Source: Flavobacteriales bacterium UBA2798
Lineage (GTDB): Bacteria; Bacteroidota; Bacteroidia; Flavobacteriales_D; UBA2798
Assembly: GCA_002351955.1 (NCBI GenBank)
Contig: DEHO01000060.1
Coordinates: 54,845 to 60,345 of the forward strand
DNA length: 5,501 bases
Direction of reading: 5' to 3'
In this document: positions 1-5,501 of the stretch, in pieces
Layout of the letters: every line of letters starts with the position of its first letter
Numbering within the stretch: the first letter of the stretch is position 1
Position numbers and translations under genes: made by a program
Notes under the pieces: model-generated
Told to the model about the DNA's origin: nothing
The model's database searches: none
The model's input: the letters and a program-made list of their open reading frames with translations, nothing else

Positions 1-32
1 TCCCTCTCCCCTCCGCCCATTCCTGAAATCAC

Positions 33-40
33 TATCTTTG
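33..40 (+). promoter_or_regulatory. Bacteroidota-type -7 promoter box (TATCTTTG)
   Basis: TATCTTTG is an exact match to the Bacteroidota primary-sigma -7 consensus TAnnTTTG. It ends five bases before the ATG at 46. No TTG/TTTG -33 element is visible 17-23 bp upstream, where the sequence is C-rich. Transcription from this box would start at or within a few bases of the ATG, giving a leaderless or nearly leaderless mRNA for the three-gene operon. The match is seen directly; promoter activity is inferred. Confidence 0.6.
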
Positions 41-45
41 CCCCC

Positions 46-2541
46 ATGGCCATCTCCCTGAAAACACGCAAACGGATATTTTACAGTTTACTTGCAGGTT
101 TTGCTCTTTTGGTAGCAGGAGCTTTTTTTGCTAACCGCTGGGTGAAAACAAAAGGCTATTCGAATCTCTGGGAATTCATCACTACCACTTCTTCCAATTA
201 CGGAAAGAGTTTCAATGCTACTTATGAAACCTTATCGATTACCCTCGACGATGATGATTTTGCCAAATTGGAAGGTCAGCGCCAGCGGGCTTTGGAACAG
301 GGAATCATGACCACAGAAGACGATCGATATGTCAATGCTTTGCTTGATCACAATGGCACATCCATTCGTGCGGAGTTGCGCTTAAAGGGGCACATGACCG
401 ATCATTTACAGGATAAAAAATGGTCGTTCAGGATCAAGACCAAAAAGGGTGATGCCTTTATGGGTATGAAACGTTTTTCGCTGCAGCATCCCGGAACACG
501 CAATTATGTGCACGAGTGGATTTACCACCGCATGATGGAGGAAGAAGGAATTGTGGCTTTACGCTATTTTTATTTGCGTGTAAAAGTGAATGGAGATGAT
601 TGGGGCGTTTATGCACTCGAAGAGCATTTTACCCAGGAGATGGTGGAACACAACGATCGTTTACCCGGTCCGCTTATCCGTTACAATCCGGATCTCTATT
701 GGGTTTACCGCGTAAATGAACTGCATGATGTTCGCATACATGAAGAATATGCGCAAATGCAATCTTCGTATTTTGAAGCCTACGAATCGAAAAGTACACT
801 TAAGGATTCAGCGCAGCGGCAACTTTTCATTAATGCGGTTGATCGCCTGGAAGCATTTCGCACAGGAAAAATGAAAACTTCAGAGGTTTTCGACATAGAA
901 AAACTCGCACGCTTTCATGCGATTGTAGATGTGGTAGGCGGACACCATTCCCTCGACTTGAGTGATGTGAAATTTTATTTCAATCCGGAGACTCAATTGA
1001 TTGAACCGGTGGCTTACGAAAGTTTCTCCGTGCGCGATATTCAAAAACTGGCAGGCTCGTTTCGTTTTACAGGAGAAGAAAACGGTTACACCAATGAGCA
1101 TCATGATCTCCTGTTTAACGATACTGCGTTTTTTGCAGCCTATGTTCGCACACTCGATCGTATTGCAACAAAAGACTGGCTGGATAACTTCTTTGCGCGC
1201 AACAACGACGAAATTGAATCGCATTTAGCCATTTTGTATGGCGAATTTGCCTATAAAAAATATACTACCTCCGGATATTATAAAAACGTTGAAAAGGTAA
1301 AAGCACTGCTGGCTGCTCCAAAATATTTATATGCGCATCTCGAGGGATTCACAAAAGATTCATTGTATGTGTCTGTCGCAGGAATTGATGCACTACCTGC
1401 AATGATTCACGCCATTATAATCGATTCGATGCGCGTGGTATTACCTCAACCTGTTTTTATTTCCTGCAAGCAAAATGATGAGCCTGTGCACTACAAACAA
1501 TTTGCTTTTGTACTTCCTTCCGGTAGTTCCATTGGAGAAAAATCAACATTGAAAGTTGAATGGACCTTGCCGGGAAGGACAGAATTGCTGGAACAGGAAA
1601 TAGCGGAATATCCAGCATGGTCAGAAAGTCGTGCAGAACAAGCCTATCTTCGTCGTTCAGCAAATATCAGTGAGTTTTCTTCTGTTTTGCAAATGGACGA
1701 AGCCAATAAGAAAATCTATTTTAAACAAGGCAAACTGGAGTTGAATAAGGATCTCATCTTTCCATCCGGTTATTCGGTTATAGTACTTGAAGGAACCCGC
1801 ATTCAGCTCAATCATTCTTCACGCATCATTTCCTTTTCACCCATGCGGTGGAATGGTACGGAAGAGATGCCTGTAATTGTTGAATCGACAGACGGAACAG
1901 GGGAGGGGATCATTCTTCAGGCCGGAGGAAAAAAATCGACATTCAGTCATGTGCTGTTTCGCGGATTGCATCGACCTGAAGAAGGTGGATTCCTTCACAA
2001 AGCTGTTGTAAATCTTTACGAATCGCCATCACAGTTTTCAGCTTGCGAATTTTCTGAAATTACCGGCGCAGGTTTAAGTGCAGTGCGCTCAGCAGTGCAG
2101 GTTAACTCCTGTCGTTTTGCCGACATCAAACGTGATGCGATCCGCATGTTGTTTAGCAATTTTTCACTTACAGATGTGGTGATCACTAAAGTTGGCGACG
2201 ACGCTGTTTCGATGAATAATTCCTTTGCACAGATGCGTCGTGTTAAACTGAAAAAAGTGAAAGGGAAGGGAATTATCGCAGAGGATTATTCCGGTGCCAG
2301 AATTTTTGATCTTGTTTGTAAAGACGTTAAAACAGCTGTCGATGCTTTCAATGGTTCGGACATTGTGATTAACGGTGCAGAATTCAGGGAATGCAAAACA
2401 GCGGTAAAAGCGCATAGCAAAGGACAGGTGTTTGGACCTTCTTCCGTTGTTGTTACCAATGCAGTTTCAGAGGCTGTAGAACAGTTAAGCGATCAGGACA
2501 AAGGATCAACTATACAGATAAGCGAAAAGAAAAGCGAATGA
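46..2541 (+). CDS. Membrane-anchored CotH-kinase-like protein with C-terminal beta-helix
   Basis: 831 residues. A basic N-terminus (KTRKR) and hydrophobic segment at about 11-29 suggest a signal anchor, with the rest outside the inner membrane. Residues about 106-200 match the CotH core: 'IRAELRLKGH', 'KKWSFRIKTKKGDAFMGMKRFSL', 'VKVNGDDWGVYALEEHF' correspond to the family's R-G-N, K-S-[YF]-R-[IV]-K, LLGMK and NG-x-x-G-x-Y-x-x-x-E motifs. The core seems to end near 330 ('DVKFYFNPETQLIEPVAYES'), where CotH proteins normally have W-D-x-D; those aspartates are missing, so kinase activity is doubtful. Residues about 440-540 look like a beta-rich linker. Residues about 565-805 show repeating short beta-strand turns of roughly 22 residues (SACEFSEI, VNSCRFADI, LTDVVITKV), typical of a right-handed parallel beta-helix. 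CotH proteins of Bacillus phosphorylate spore-coat proteins; the substrate here is unknown. First gene of an apparent operon; its TGA overlaps the next ATG. The start fits the promoter box five bases upstream. Confidence 0.85.
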   Translation: MAISLKTRKRIFYSLLAGFALLVAGAFFANRWVKTKGYSNLWEFITTTSSNYGKSFNATYETLSITLDDDDFAKLEGQRQRALEQGIMTTEDDRYVNALLDHNGTSIRAELRLKGHMTDHLQDKKWSFRIKTKKGDAFMGMKRFSLQHPGTRNYVHEWIYHRMMEEEGIVALRYFYLRVKVNGDDWGVYALEEHFTQEMVEHNDRLPGPLIRYNPDLYWVYRVNELHDVRIHEEYAQMQSSYFEAYESKSTLKDSAQRQLFINAVDRLEAFRTGKMKTSEVFDIEKLARFHAIVDVVGGHHSLDLSDVKFYFNPETQLIEPVAYESFSVRDIQKLAGSFRFTGEENGYTNEHHDLLFNDTAFFAAYVRTLDRIATKDWLDNFFARNNDEIESHLAILYGEFAYKKYTTSGYYKNVEKVKALLAAPKYLYAHLEGFTKDSLYVSVAGIDALPAMIHAIIIDSMRVVLPQPVFISCKQNDEPVHYKQFAFVLPSGSSIGEKSTLKVEWTLPGRTELLEQEIAEYPAWSESRAEQAYLRRSANISEFSSVLQMDEANKKIYFKQGKLELNKDLIFPSGYSVIVLEGTRIQLNHSSRIISFSPMRWNGTEEMPVIVESTDGTGEGIILQAGGKKSTFSHVLFRGLHRPEEGGFLHKAVVNLYESPSQFSACEFSEITGAGLSAVRSAVQVNSCRFADIKRDAIRMLFSNFSLTDVVITKVGDDAVSMNNSFAQMRRVKLKKVKGKGIIAEDYSGARIFDLVCKDVKTAVDAFNGSDIVINGAEFRECKTAVKAHSKGQVFGPSSVVVTNAVSEAVEQLSDQDKGSTIQISEKKSE

Positions 2542-3590
2542 AATTCGTTCACGAAATAAGCGTATTGAAGTGCAGATTTCTTCTGTTGTTCCTTCTTTCC
2601 CCTTTATTGGTTTTTTCCCAGAACGCATTGAATTCAAAAAAGCTTTCTGTAGAGGATTCTGTTCATTCCTATCATTTTTTTATTTCCGCACATTTTCACG
2701 GGAGCTCAACGAATACAACAGGTCTGCCCGCAAAAACTGTGTTGAGTAATATTGAGGCAATAAATCGCGATCAACCCTTGTTTCTCGCGCACTTGGGTGA
2801 TTTTTTTCTGGATGTCCGAAATGATATTCCTGCTTATACCGAAAATCTTCTGAATCGTTTTGAATTTCCGGTTTATAATGCGGTAGGTAATCATGATTTA
2901 TCGGGCAATGTGTATCAGGAGAATTTTGGTGCTACCTGGTTTGCCTTTAATGTGGGGATCGATCGTTTTATTTTTCTCGATACAGAAATTGCAGATGGCA
3001 GCATTCGCGATGAACAGCAATCATTTTTACTGAGATCACTTGATTCATTACCGGAGAAAGCACGTGTTTTTATTTTTGCGCACCGTTTGATCTGGGCAGA
3101 AGATCATCCGGATTTAAAAAATCTGTTTACCGATAATACACGATCCGCAAATCCCGGTAATTTCAGGGTTGCTATTTTGCCGGAGTTAAAAAAGATCGCA
3201 GAACATCATCCTGTTGTTTTCGCAGGAGGATCAATGGGCAATGTGCCTTCTTCGTTTTTCTTTCACAAGGAAAAGGAGGCAGATATTACCTATATCGCAA
3301 CAGCCATTCGCGATACACCGCGCGATGCACTTTTGAGGGTTGAAGTGAGTGGTTCGGGAATACACTATACTGCTTTTCATTTGCCATTGTCGCCGGAAGC
3401 GTATGATCTTTCGTATTACCGTCCTGAACAAAAAACGAAATCGCCTTTCAACTGGCGACTGGTACCGCTTTATACTACCCAGGCTGTATCGCACAGGTAT
3501 TTCTGGTATGGGGTTTTGTTTATGGTGGTCCCCATTGCGCTTGTTGTTGGAATGATGATGCGCAGGAAGAAAAGAAAAAATGGAAAATAA
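2538..3590 (+). CDS. Exported, C-terminally anchored calcineurin-like metallophosphoesterase, motifs degenerate
   Basis: 350 residues. Residues 1-28 form a signal peptide (hydrophobic LLLFLLSPLLVFSQ, likely cut around the FSQ). Residues about 46-280 resemble the calcineurin-like phosphoesterase fold: LGDFFLD (86-92) for motif II, an intact VGNHD (116-120) for motif III, 'FIFLDTE' (144-150), and 'FIFAHRL' (178-184) for motif IV. Two metal-ligand motifs look lost: motif I reads ISAHFHG (49-55) where D-x-H is expected, and motif V reads AGGSMGN (229-235) instead of GHxH. Activity may be changed or absent. Residues about 322-341 are a transmembrane helix followed by RRKKRKNGK, giving a periplasmic domain anchored by its C-terminus with a cytoplasmic basic tail. 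The start codon overlaps the previous stop (ATGA) and the end overlaps the next gene by 11 bp, which suggests translational coupling. The purine-rich AAAAGAAAAGCGA before the ATG is at best a weak ribosome site. Fold assignment is fairly sure; substrate unknown. Confidence 0.8.
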   Translation: MKFVHEISVLKCRFLLLFLLSPLLVFSQNALNSKKLSVEDSVHSYHFFISAHFHGSSTNTTGLPAKTVLSNIEAINRDQPLFLAHLGDFFLDVRNDIPAYTENLLNRFEFPVYNAVGNHDLSGNVYQENFGATWFAFNVGIDRFIFLDTEIADGSIRDEQQSFLLRSLDSLPEKARVFIFAHRLIWAEDHPDLKNLFTDNTRSANPGNFRVAILPELKKIAEHHPVVFAGGSMGNVPSSFFFHKEKEADITYIATAIRDTPRDALLRVEVSGSGIHYTAFHLPLSPEAYDLSYYRPEQKTKSPFNWRLVPLYTTQAVSHRYFWYGVLFMVVPIALVVGMMMRRKKRKNGK

Positions 3591-4641
3591 GCGCATCGTA
3601 TTTCTTTATACCGAAATCGCAGGATATATTTTATCCTGTATCAGTGAATTGTTGCGGCACGGAAACTATGAAGTTACTTTGGTGCGTTGGCCATTGAATA
3701 AGGAAGCGCCATTTGATTTTAAATTTCCGGAAGGATTAAAGGTCGAAGACCGGACTCAGTTCAATGATGATGCATTAATGAGTAGGGTAGATTCGATCGA
3801 TCCGCACTTTATTTTTTGCAGTGGTTGGGTAGATAAAGGCTATCTGAAAGTGTGCAAAAAATACAGAGACCGAATTCCTGTGGTAGTGGGCATCGATAAT
3901 CAGTGGGAAGGAAATTGGAGGCAGCGTATGGCATCCCTCTTGTCGTTTCGAATGATCAAACCGTACTTCAATGCAGCCTGGGTGCCCGGGGAAAAACAAC
4001 GGGAGTTTGCAGGTAAACTGGGATTTCCTTCCGACAAAATTTACACCGGATTTTATTCGGCTGATACCGCTCATTTTTTTAATTATTACAATCGCTTTAA
4101 AGCGCAAAAGGAACAGGAATTCCCCAGGAGGTTTATTTATGTGGGACGATATCTTTCGTTTAAAGGCGTAAATGAATTATGGGATGCATTTGCTGAATTG
4201 CAGCAGGAGAATCCCTCTGATTGGGAATTATGGTGTTTGGGTACGGGAGATTTGTGGGAGAAACGTAAGGAGCACGATAAGATCAAACACTTTGGTTTTG
4301 TACAACCCGGAGAGATCGAAAATTTTATTCGCGATACCGGAGTATTTATTCTTCCGAGCACTTTTGAGCCTTGGGGAGTAGTCATTCACGAATTTGCTGC
4401 AAGCGGATTCCCTATTATTTGCACCAATAAGGTTGGCGCTGCTTCTCGTTTTGTGCAAGACGGAAAAAACGGATTTGTGGTTTCACCTTCCGATAAGAAC
4501 GCATTGAAGACAGCAATGAAAAAAATGATGCAATGCTCTCCTGATGAACTAAACAAAATGGGTGAGGCAAGTCATGAACTGGCCAATGGATTAACTCCGA
4601 AAGTTTGGGTGGAAACGTTGGGTAGTATGCTAATGTGCTAA
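3580..4641 (+). CDS. GT4-family glycosyltransferase (GT-B fold)
   Basis: 353 residues, no signal peptide or membrane segment, so cytoplasmic or peripheral at the inner membrane. It would transfer a sugar from a nucleotide-sugar donor to a glycan or lipid acceptor. The C-terminal donor-binding half is clear: 'RFIYVGRYLSFKGVNEL' (184-200) is the G-x5-KG segment with K195; 'LWCLGTGD' (218-224) follows; and E263-PWGVVIH-E271 is the E-x7-E motif of GT4 enzymes. The N-terminal acceptor half is a Rossmann-like domain starting at 'RIVFLYTEIAGYILSCISELLRHG' and is less conserved, so the acceptor cannot be predicted. Length is usual for the family. It overlaps the phosphoesterase gene by 11 bp in another frame, with AGGA at 3564-3567 about 12 bases before the ATG as a weak ribosome site. 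The last codons (ATG CTA ATG TGC TAA) lie in an intergenic tandem repeat, so the C-terminal MLMC and the stop may come from repeat sequence. Confidence 0.9.
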   Translation: MENKRIVFLYTEIAGYILSCISELLRHGNYEVTLVRWPLNKEAPFDFKFPEGLKVEDRTQFNDDALMSRVDSIDPHFIFCSGWVDKGYLKVCKKYRDRIPVVVGIDNQWEGNWRQRMASLLSFRMIKPYFNAAWVPGEKQREFAGKLGFPSDKIYTGFYSADTAHFFNYYNRFKAQKEQEFPRRFIYVGRYLSFKGVNELWDAFAELQQENPSDWELWCLGTGDLWEKRKEHDKIKHFGFVQPGEIENFIRDTGVFILPSTFEPWGVVIHEFAASGFPIICTNKVGAASRFVQDGKNGFVVSPSDKNALKTAMKKMMQCSPDELNKMGEASHELANGLTPKVWVETLGSMLMC

Positions 4642-4654
4642 TGTGTGAATGTGG
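4631..4654 (+). repeat. 8-bp tandem repeat, three units (TAATGTGC type)
   Basis: The units TAATGTGC (4631-4638), TAATGTGT (4639-4646) and GAATGTGG (4647-4654) follow each other without gaps, with a partial unit (TATGC) just before. The second unit supplies the TAA stop of the glycosyltransferase. Low-complexity repeats of this style are familiar between genes in Bacteroidota (from memory, not searched). Confidence 0.75.
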
Positions 4655-4655
4655 G

Positions 4656-4680
4656 AATCCTGACGCTTACGGTCAGGGTT
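4656..4680 (+). terminator. Hairpin after the operon, candidate terminator
   Basis: AATCCTGAC (4656-4664) pairs with GTCAGGGTT (4672-4680) as a 9-bp stem with one G-U pair and a 7-base loop GCTTACG. It lies 15 bases after the stop of the glycosyltransferase gene. The following bases, GTTCTTCTTCC, are pyrimidine-rich but not a true T run, so intrinsic termination is plausible rather than certain. It could also be part of the surrounding repeat cluster. Confidence 0.5.
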
Positions 4681-4690
4681 GTTCTTCTTC

Positions 4691-4821
4691 CGGTCGAACA
4701 ATGTGCGAACGAATCCTTGTACCATTTGAGATTGTTCTTCGAAAGAAATCGAAATTTTAAAAACCCTCTTAGAATAAAACCTTCATCGTGAAGCAGAATT
4801 CATTCGCACACTTGTCCGCCG
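4691..4821. repeat. Imperfect inverted repeat enclosing 83 bp
   Basis: TGTGCGAACGAAT (4702-4714) is matched in reverse complement by ATTCATTCGCACA (4798-4810) at 12 of 13 positions. The arms extend outward with weaker identity to about 4691 and 4821 (18 of 24 overall). A smaller nested pair, GAACAAT (4696-4702) and ATTGTTC (4731-4737), overlaps the left arm. It may be a remnant of a small palindromic element or a folded RNA segment; no target-site duplication was found. Confidence 0.5.
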
Positions 4822-4840
4822 TAACACAGTGAAGGCAGAT
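4811..4840 (+). repeat. 30-bp direct repeat, copy 1
   Basis: Begins CTTGTCCGCCG and matches the copy at 4896-4925 at 24 of 30 positions without gaps; the first 11 bases are identical. It directly follows the right arm of the inverted repeat. The CTTGTCCGCCG...CAC...TG...AGG pattern looks like an interspersed intergenic repeat. Confidence 0.6.
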
Positions 4841-4895
4841 TCATCTCACTCGTACATTCGTCTTCATCCCTGGTCCCCGTCTTCTTTCCTCGTCC

Positions 4896-4925
4896 CTTGT
4901 CCGCCGAAGCACAATGTAGGAGGAT
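4896..4925 (+). repeat. 30-bp direct repeat, copy 2
   Basis: Second copy of the CTTGTCCGCCG repeat, 85 bp downstream of the first and following a pyrimidine-rich tract. It ends in AGGAGGAT, which looks like a Shine-Dalgarno site but has no gene behind it. Confidence 0.6.
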
Positions 4926-4982
4926 CGTTCTCCACCCATTGTTCCGCCCGGGGAGCATGCAATATAACAGTTGATTTACCGG

Positions 4983-5049
4983 TTTACGGTGAATACGAAG
5001 CCTAATCGTCGCTAAATTTGCGGTGATTAATTTGTGTTTGCGGCGAATA
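4983..5049 (+). repeat. Three copies of 13-bp motif TTTRCGGYGAWTA before the Fic gene
   Basis: Copies are TTTACGGTGAATA (4983-4995), TTTGCGGTGATTA (5017-5029) and TTTGCGGCGAATA (5037-5049). Ten of 13 positions are invariant. Starts are 34 and 20 bp apart. The third copy lies in the spacer between the -33 and -7 elements of the proposed Fic promoter, and the second overlaps the end of an upstream -7-like box, so the motif could be an operator. This role is inferred from position only. Confidence 0.55.
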
Positions 5050-5062
5050 TCCTTTATATTTG
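5031..5062 (+). promoter_or_regulatory. Bacteroidota-type promoter for the Fic gene
   Basis: TTTG (5031-5034) is followed after 20 bp by TATATTTG (5055-5062), an exact fit to the Bacteroidota TTTG / TAnnTTTG pattern with usual spacing. The -7 box ends nine bases before the ATG at 5072, so the leader would be only a few bases long. A second -7-like box, TAAATTTG (5013-5020), has no visible -33 partner but could give a longer leader of about 45 bases. Confidence 0.65.
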
Positions 5063-5071
5063 TCGCAGAAT

Positions 5072-5501
5072 ATGCGTCGAAAATCTCGTTATATCTATGA
5101 TTTAAAACAATGGCCTGATTTCAATTGGCGAACGGAGGAGATCGTTTCGCTATTGAGTGAAGTCAGGTATTTGCAGGGGCGCATTTTGGGTCGGATGGAT
5201 GCCTTGGGATTTGATTTACGCAATGAAGCAGCATTCGACACGATGACGCTAGACGTTATCAAGACCAGTGAAATTGAAGGAGAAATTTTGGATCGCGACC
5301 AAGTGCGTTCATCGCTTGCACGCAGGTTGGGTTTGGACATTCCGGGCGAGGTAAATTCTGACCGAAACGTGGATGGAATGGTTGAGATGATGCTGGATGC
5401 CTCGATCAACTGTTTTCAGCCACTGAAAGAAGATCGCTTGTTTGCCTGGCATGCTACACTTTTCCCACTGGGTCGAAGCGGAATGTATCCCATTACAACC
5501 G
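5072..5501 (+). CDS. Fic-family protein, DUF4172 N-terminus (partial, runs off window end)
   Basis: 143 codons are visible with no stop before the end. Residues about 7-85 match the DUF4172 domain that precedes Fic domains: 'YIYDLKQWPDFNW', 'LLSEVRYLQGRILGRMDALGFDLRNEA', 'VIKTSEIEGEILDRDQVRSSLARRLGLD'. T65-SEI-E69-G70 fits the (S/T)xxxE(G/N) inhibitory helix; its place ahead of the Fic core marks a class II Fic protein, where the glutamate blocks productive ATP binding. Residues from about 100 ('VDGMVEMMLDA', 'LFAWHATLFPLGRSGMYPITT') begin the Fic core. The catalytic HPFx(D/E)GN(G/K)R loop lies beyond the window, so activity cannot be judged. Family members usually AMPylate proteins and many are self-modifying. 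ATG 5072 is chosen because it gives the expected DUF4172 N-terminus; an in-frame stop lies at 5024-5026. No Shine-Dalgarno site is visible, which fits a nearly leaderless mRNA. Probably independent of the upstream operon. Confidence 0.88.
   Translation, partial: MRRKSRYIYDLKQWPDFNWRTEEIVSLLSEVRYLQGRILGRMDALGFDLRNEAAFDTMTLDVIKTSEIEGEILDRDQVRSSLARRLGLDIPGEVNSDRNVDGMVEMMLDASINCFQPLKEDRLFAWHATLFPLGRSGMYPITT

Larger units (their letters stand above)
4642..5071. other. 430-bp repeat-rich intergenic spacer
   Basis: No credible gene is seen on either strand. In order, the stretch holds the rest of the 8-bp tandem repeat, the hairpin, an imperfect inverted repeat (4691-4821), a diverged pair of 30-bp direct repeats, a pyrimidine-rich tract (about 4866-4898) between them, and then three copies of a 13-bp motif with two -7-like boxes just before the Fic gene. 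The pyrimidine-rich tract resembles the C-rich sequence at 1-20, at the other end of the operon. Confidence 0.7.

Noticed and set aside
3231..3596. Open frame on the minus strand across the end of the phosphoesterase gene
   Set aside because: It is antisense to a well-supported gene, and its basic, low-quality translation matches nothing.
4781..4793. Hairpin CTTCA-TCG-TGAAG as a minus-strand terminator (followed on that strand by GTTTTATT)
   Set aside because: The stem is only 5 bp and there is no minus-strand gene for it to serve.
4811..4925. Possible CRISPR array from the two 30-bp repeats
   Set aside because: Only two copies, diverged at 6 of 30 positions, a 55-bp gap between them, and no cas gene in the window.
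4918..4925. AGGAGGAT as a ribosome binding site
   Set aside because: No start codon at a usable distance leads to more than a few codons, and the site lies in a repeat.
5095..5409. Open frame on the minus strand inside the Fic gene
   Set aside because: The plus strand encodes a clear DUF4172/Fic protein; the minus frame gives a Ser/Arg-rich sequence with no recognisable domain.

Overview
The window looks like Bacteroidota DNA (Flavobacteriia/Sphingobacteriia-like; finer placement is not supported). The evidence is AT-leaning coding sequence, no strong Shine-Dalgarno sites, two perfect Bacteroidota-type -7 boxes (TAnnTTTG) placed almost on the start codons of genes 1 and 4, a signal peptide ending in the typical 'FSQ', and intergenic clutter of short degenerate repeats.

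Layout: (1) Bases 46-4641 hold three same-strand genes with overlapping ends (4 bp and 11 bp), so probably one translationally coupled operon. Gene 1 is a membrane-anchored CotH-kinase-like protein with a C-terminal right-handed beta-helix. Gene 2 is an exported calcineurin-like metallophosphoesterase with a C-terminal membrane anchor and eroded metal-binding motifs. Gene 3 is a cytoplasmic GT4-family glycosyltransferase. (2) Bases 4642-5071 are non-coding. They contain an 8-bp tandem repeat that also supplies the stop codon of gene 3, a hairpin that may be a terminator, an imperfect inverted repeat, a diverged pair of 30-bp direct repeats, and three copies of a 13-bp motif leading into a promoter. 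(3) From 5072 to the window end is the 5' part of a Fic-family gene (DUF4172 N-terminal domain with a class II-type inhibitory helix). It is cut before the catalytic HPFx(D/E)GN motif.

How the genes may work together: the operon pairs a sugar-transfer enzyme inside the cell with two membrane-tethered, outward-facing proteins whose folds resemble a kinase and a phosphatase but whose catalytic residues look altered. A role in building or modifying a surface glycan or envelope structure is a reasonable inference from content and coupling, but no substrate can be read from the sequence. The Fic gene has its own promoter and is separated by the repeat-rich spacer, so it is probably an independent unit. 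Nothing here is a complete known defence, CRISPR or mobile-element system. The most unusual item is the coupled CotH/beta-helix, degenerate phosphoesterase and GT4 trio.
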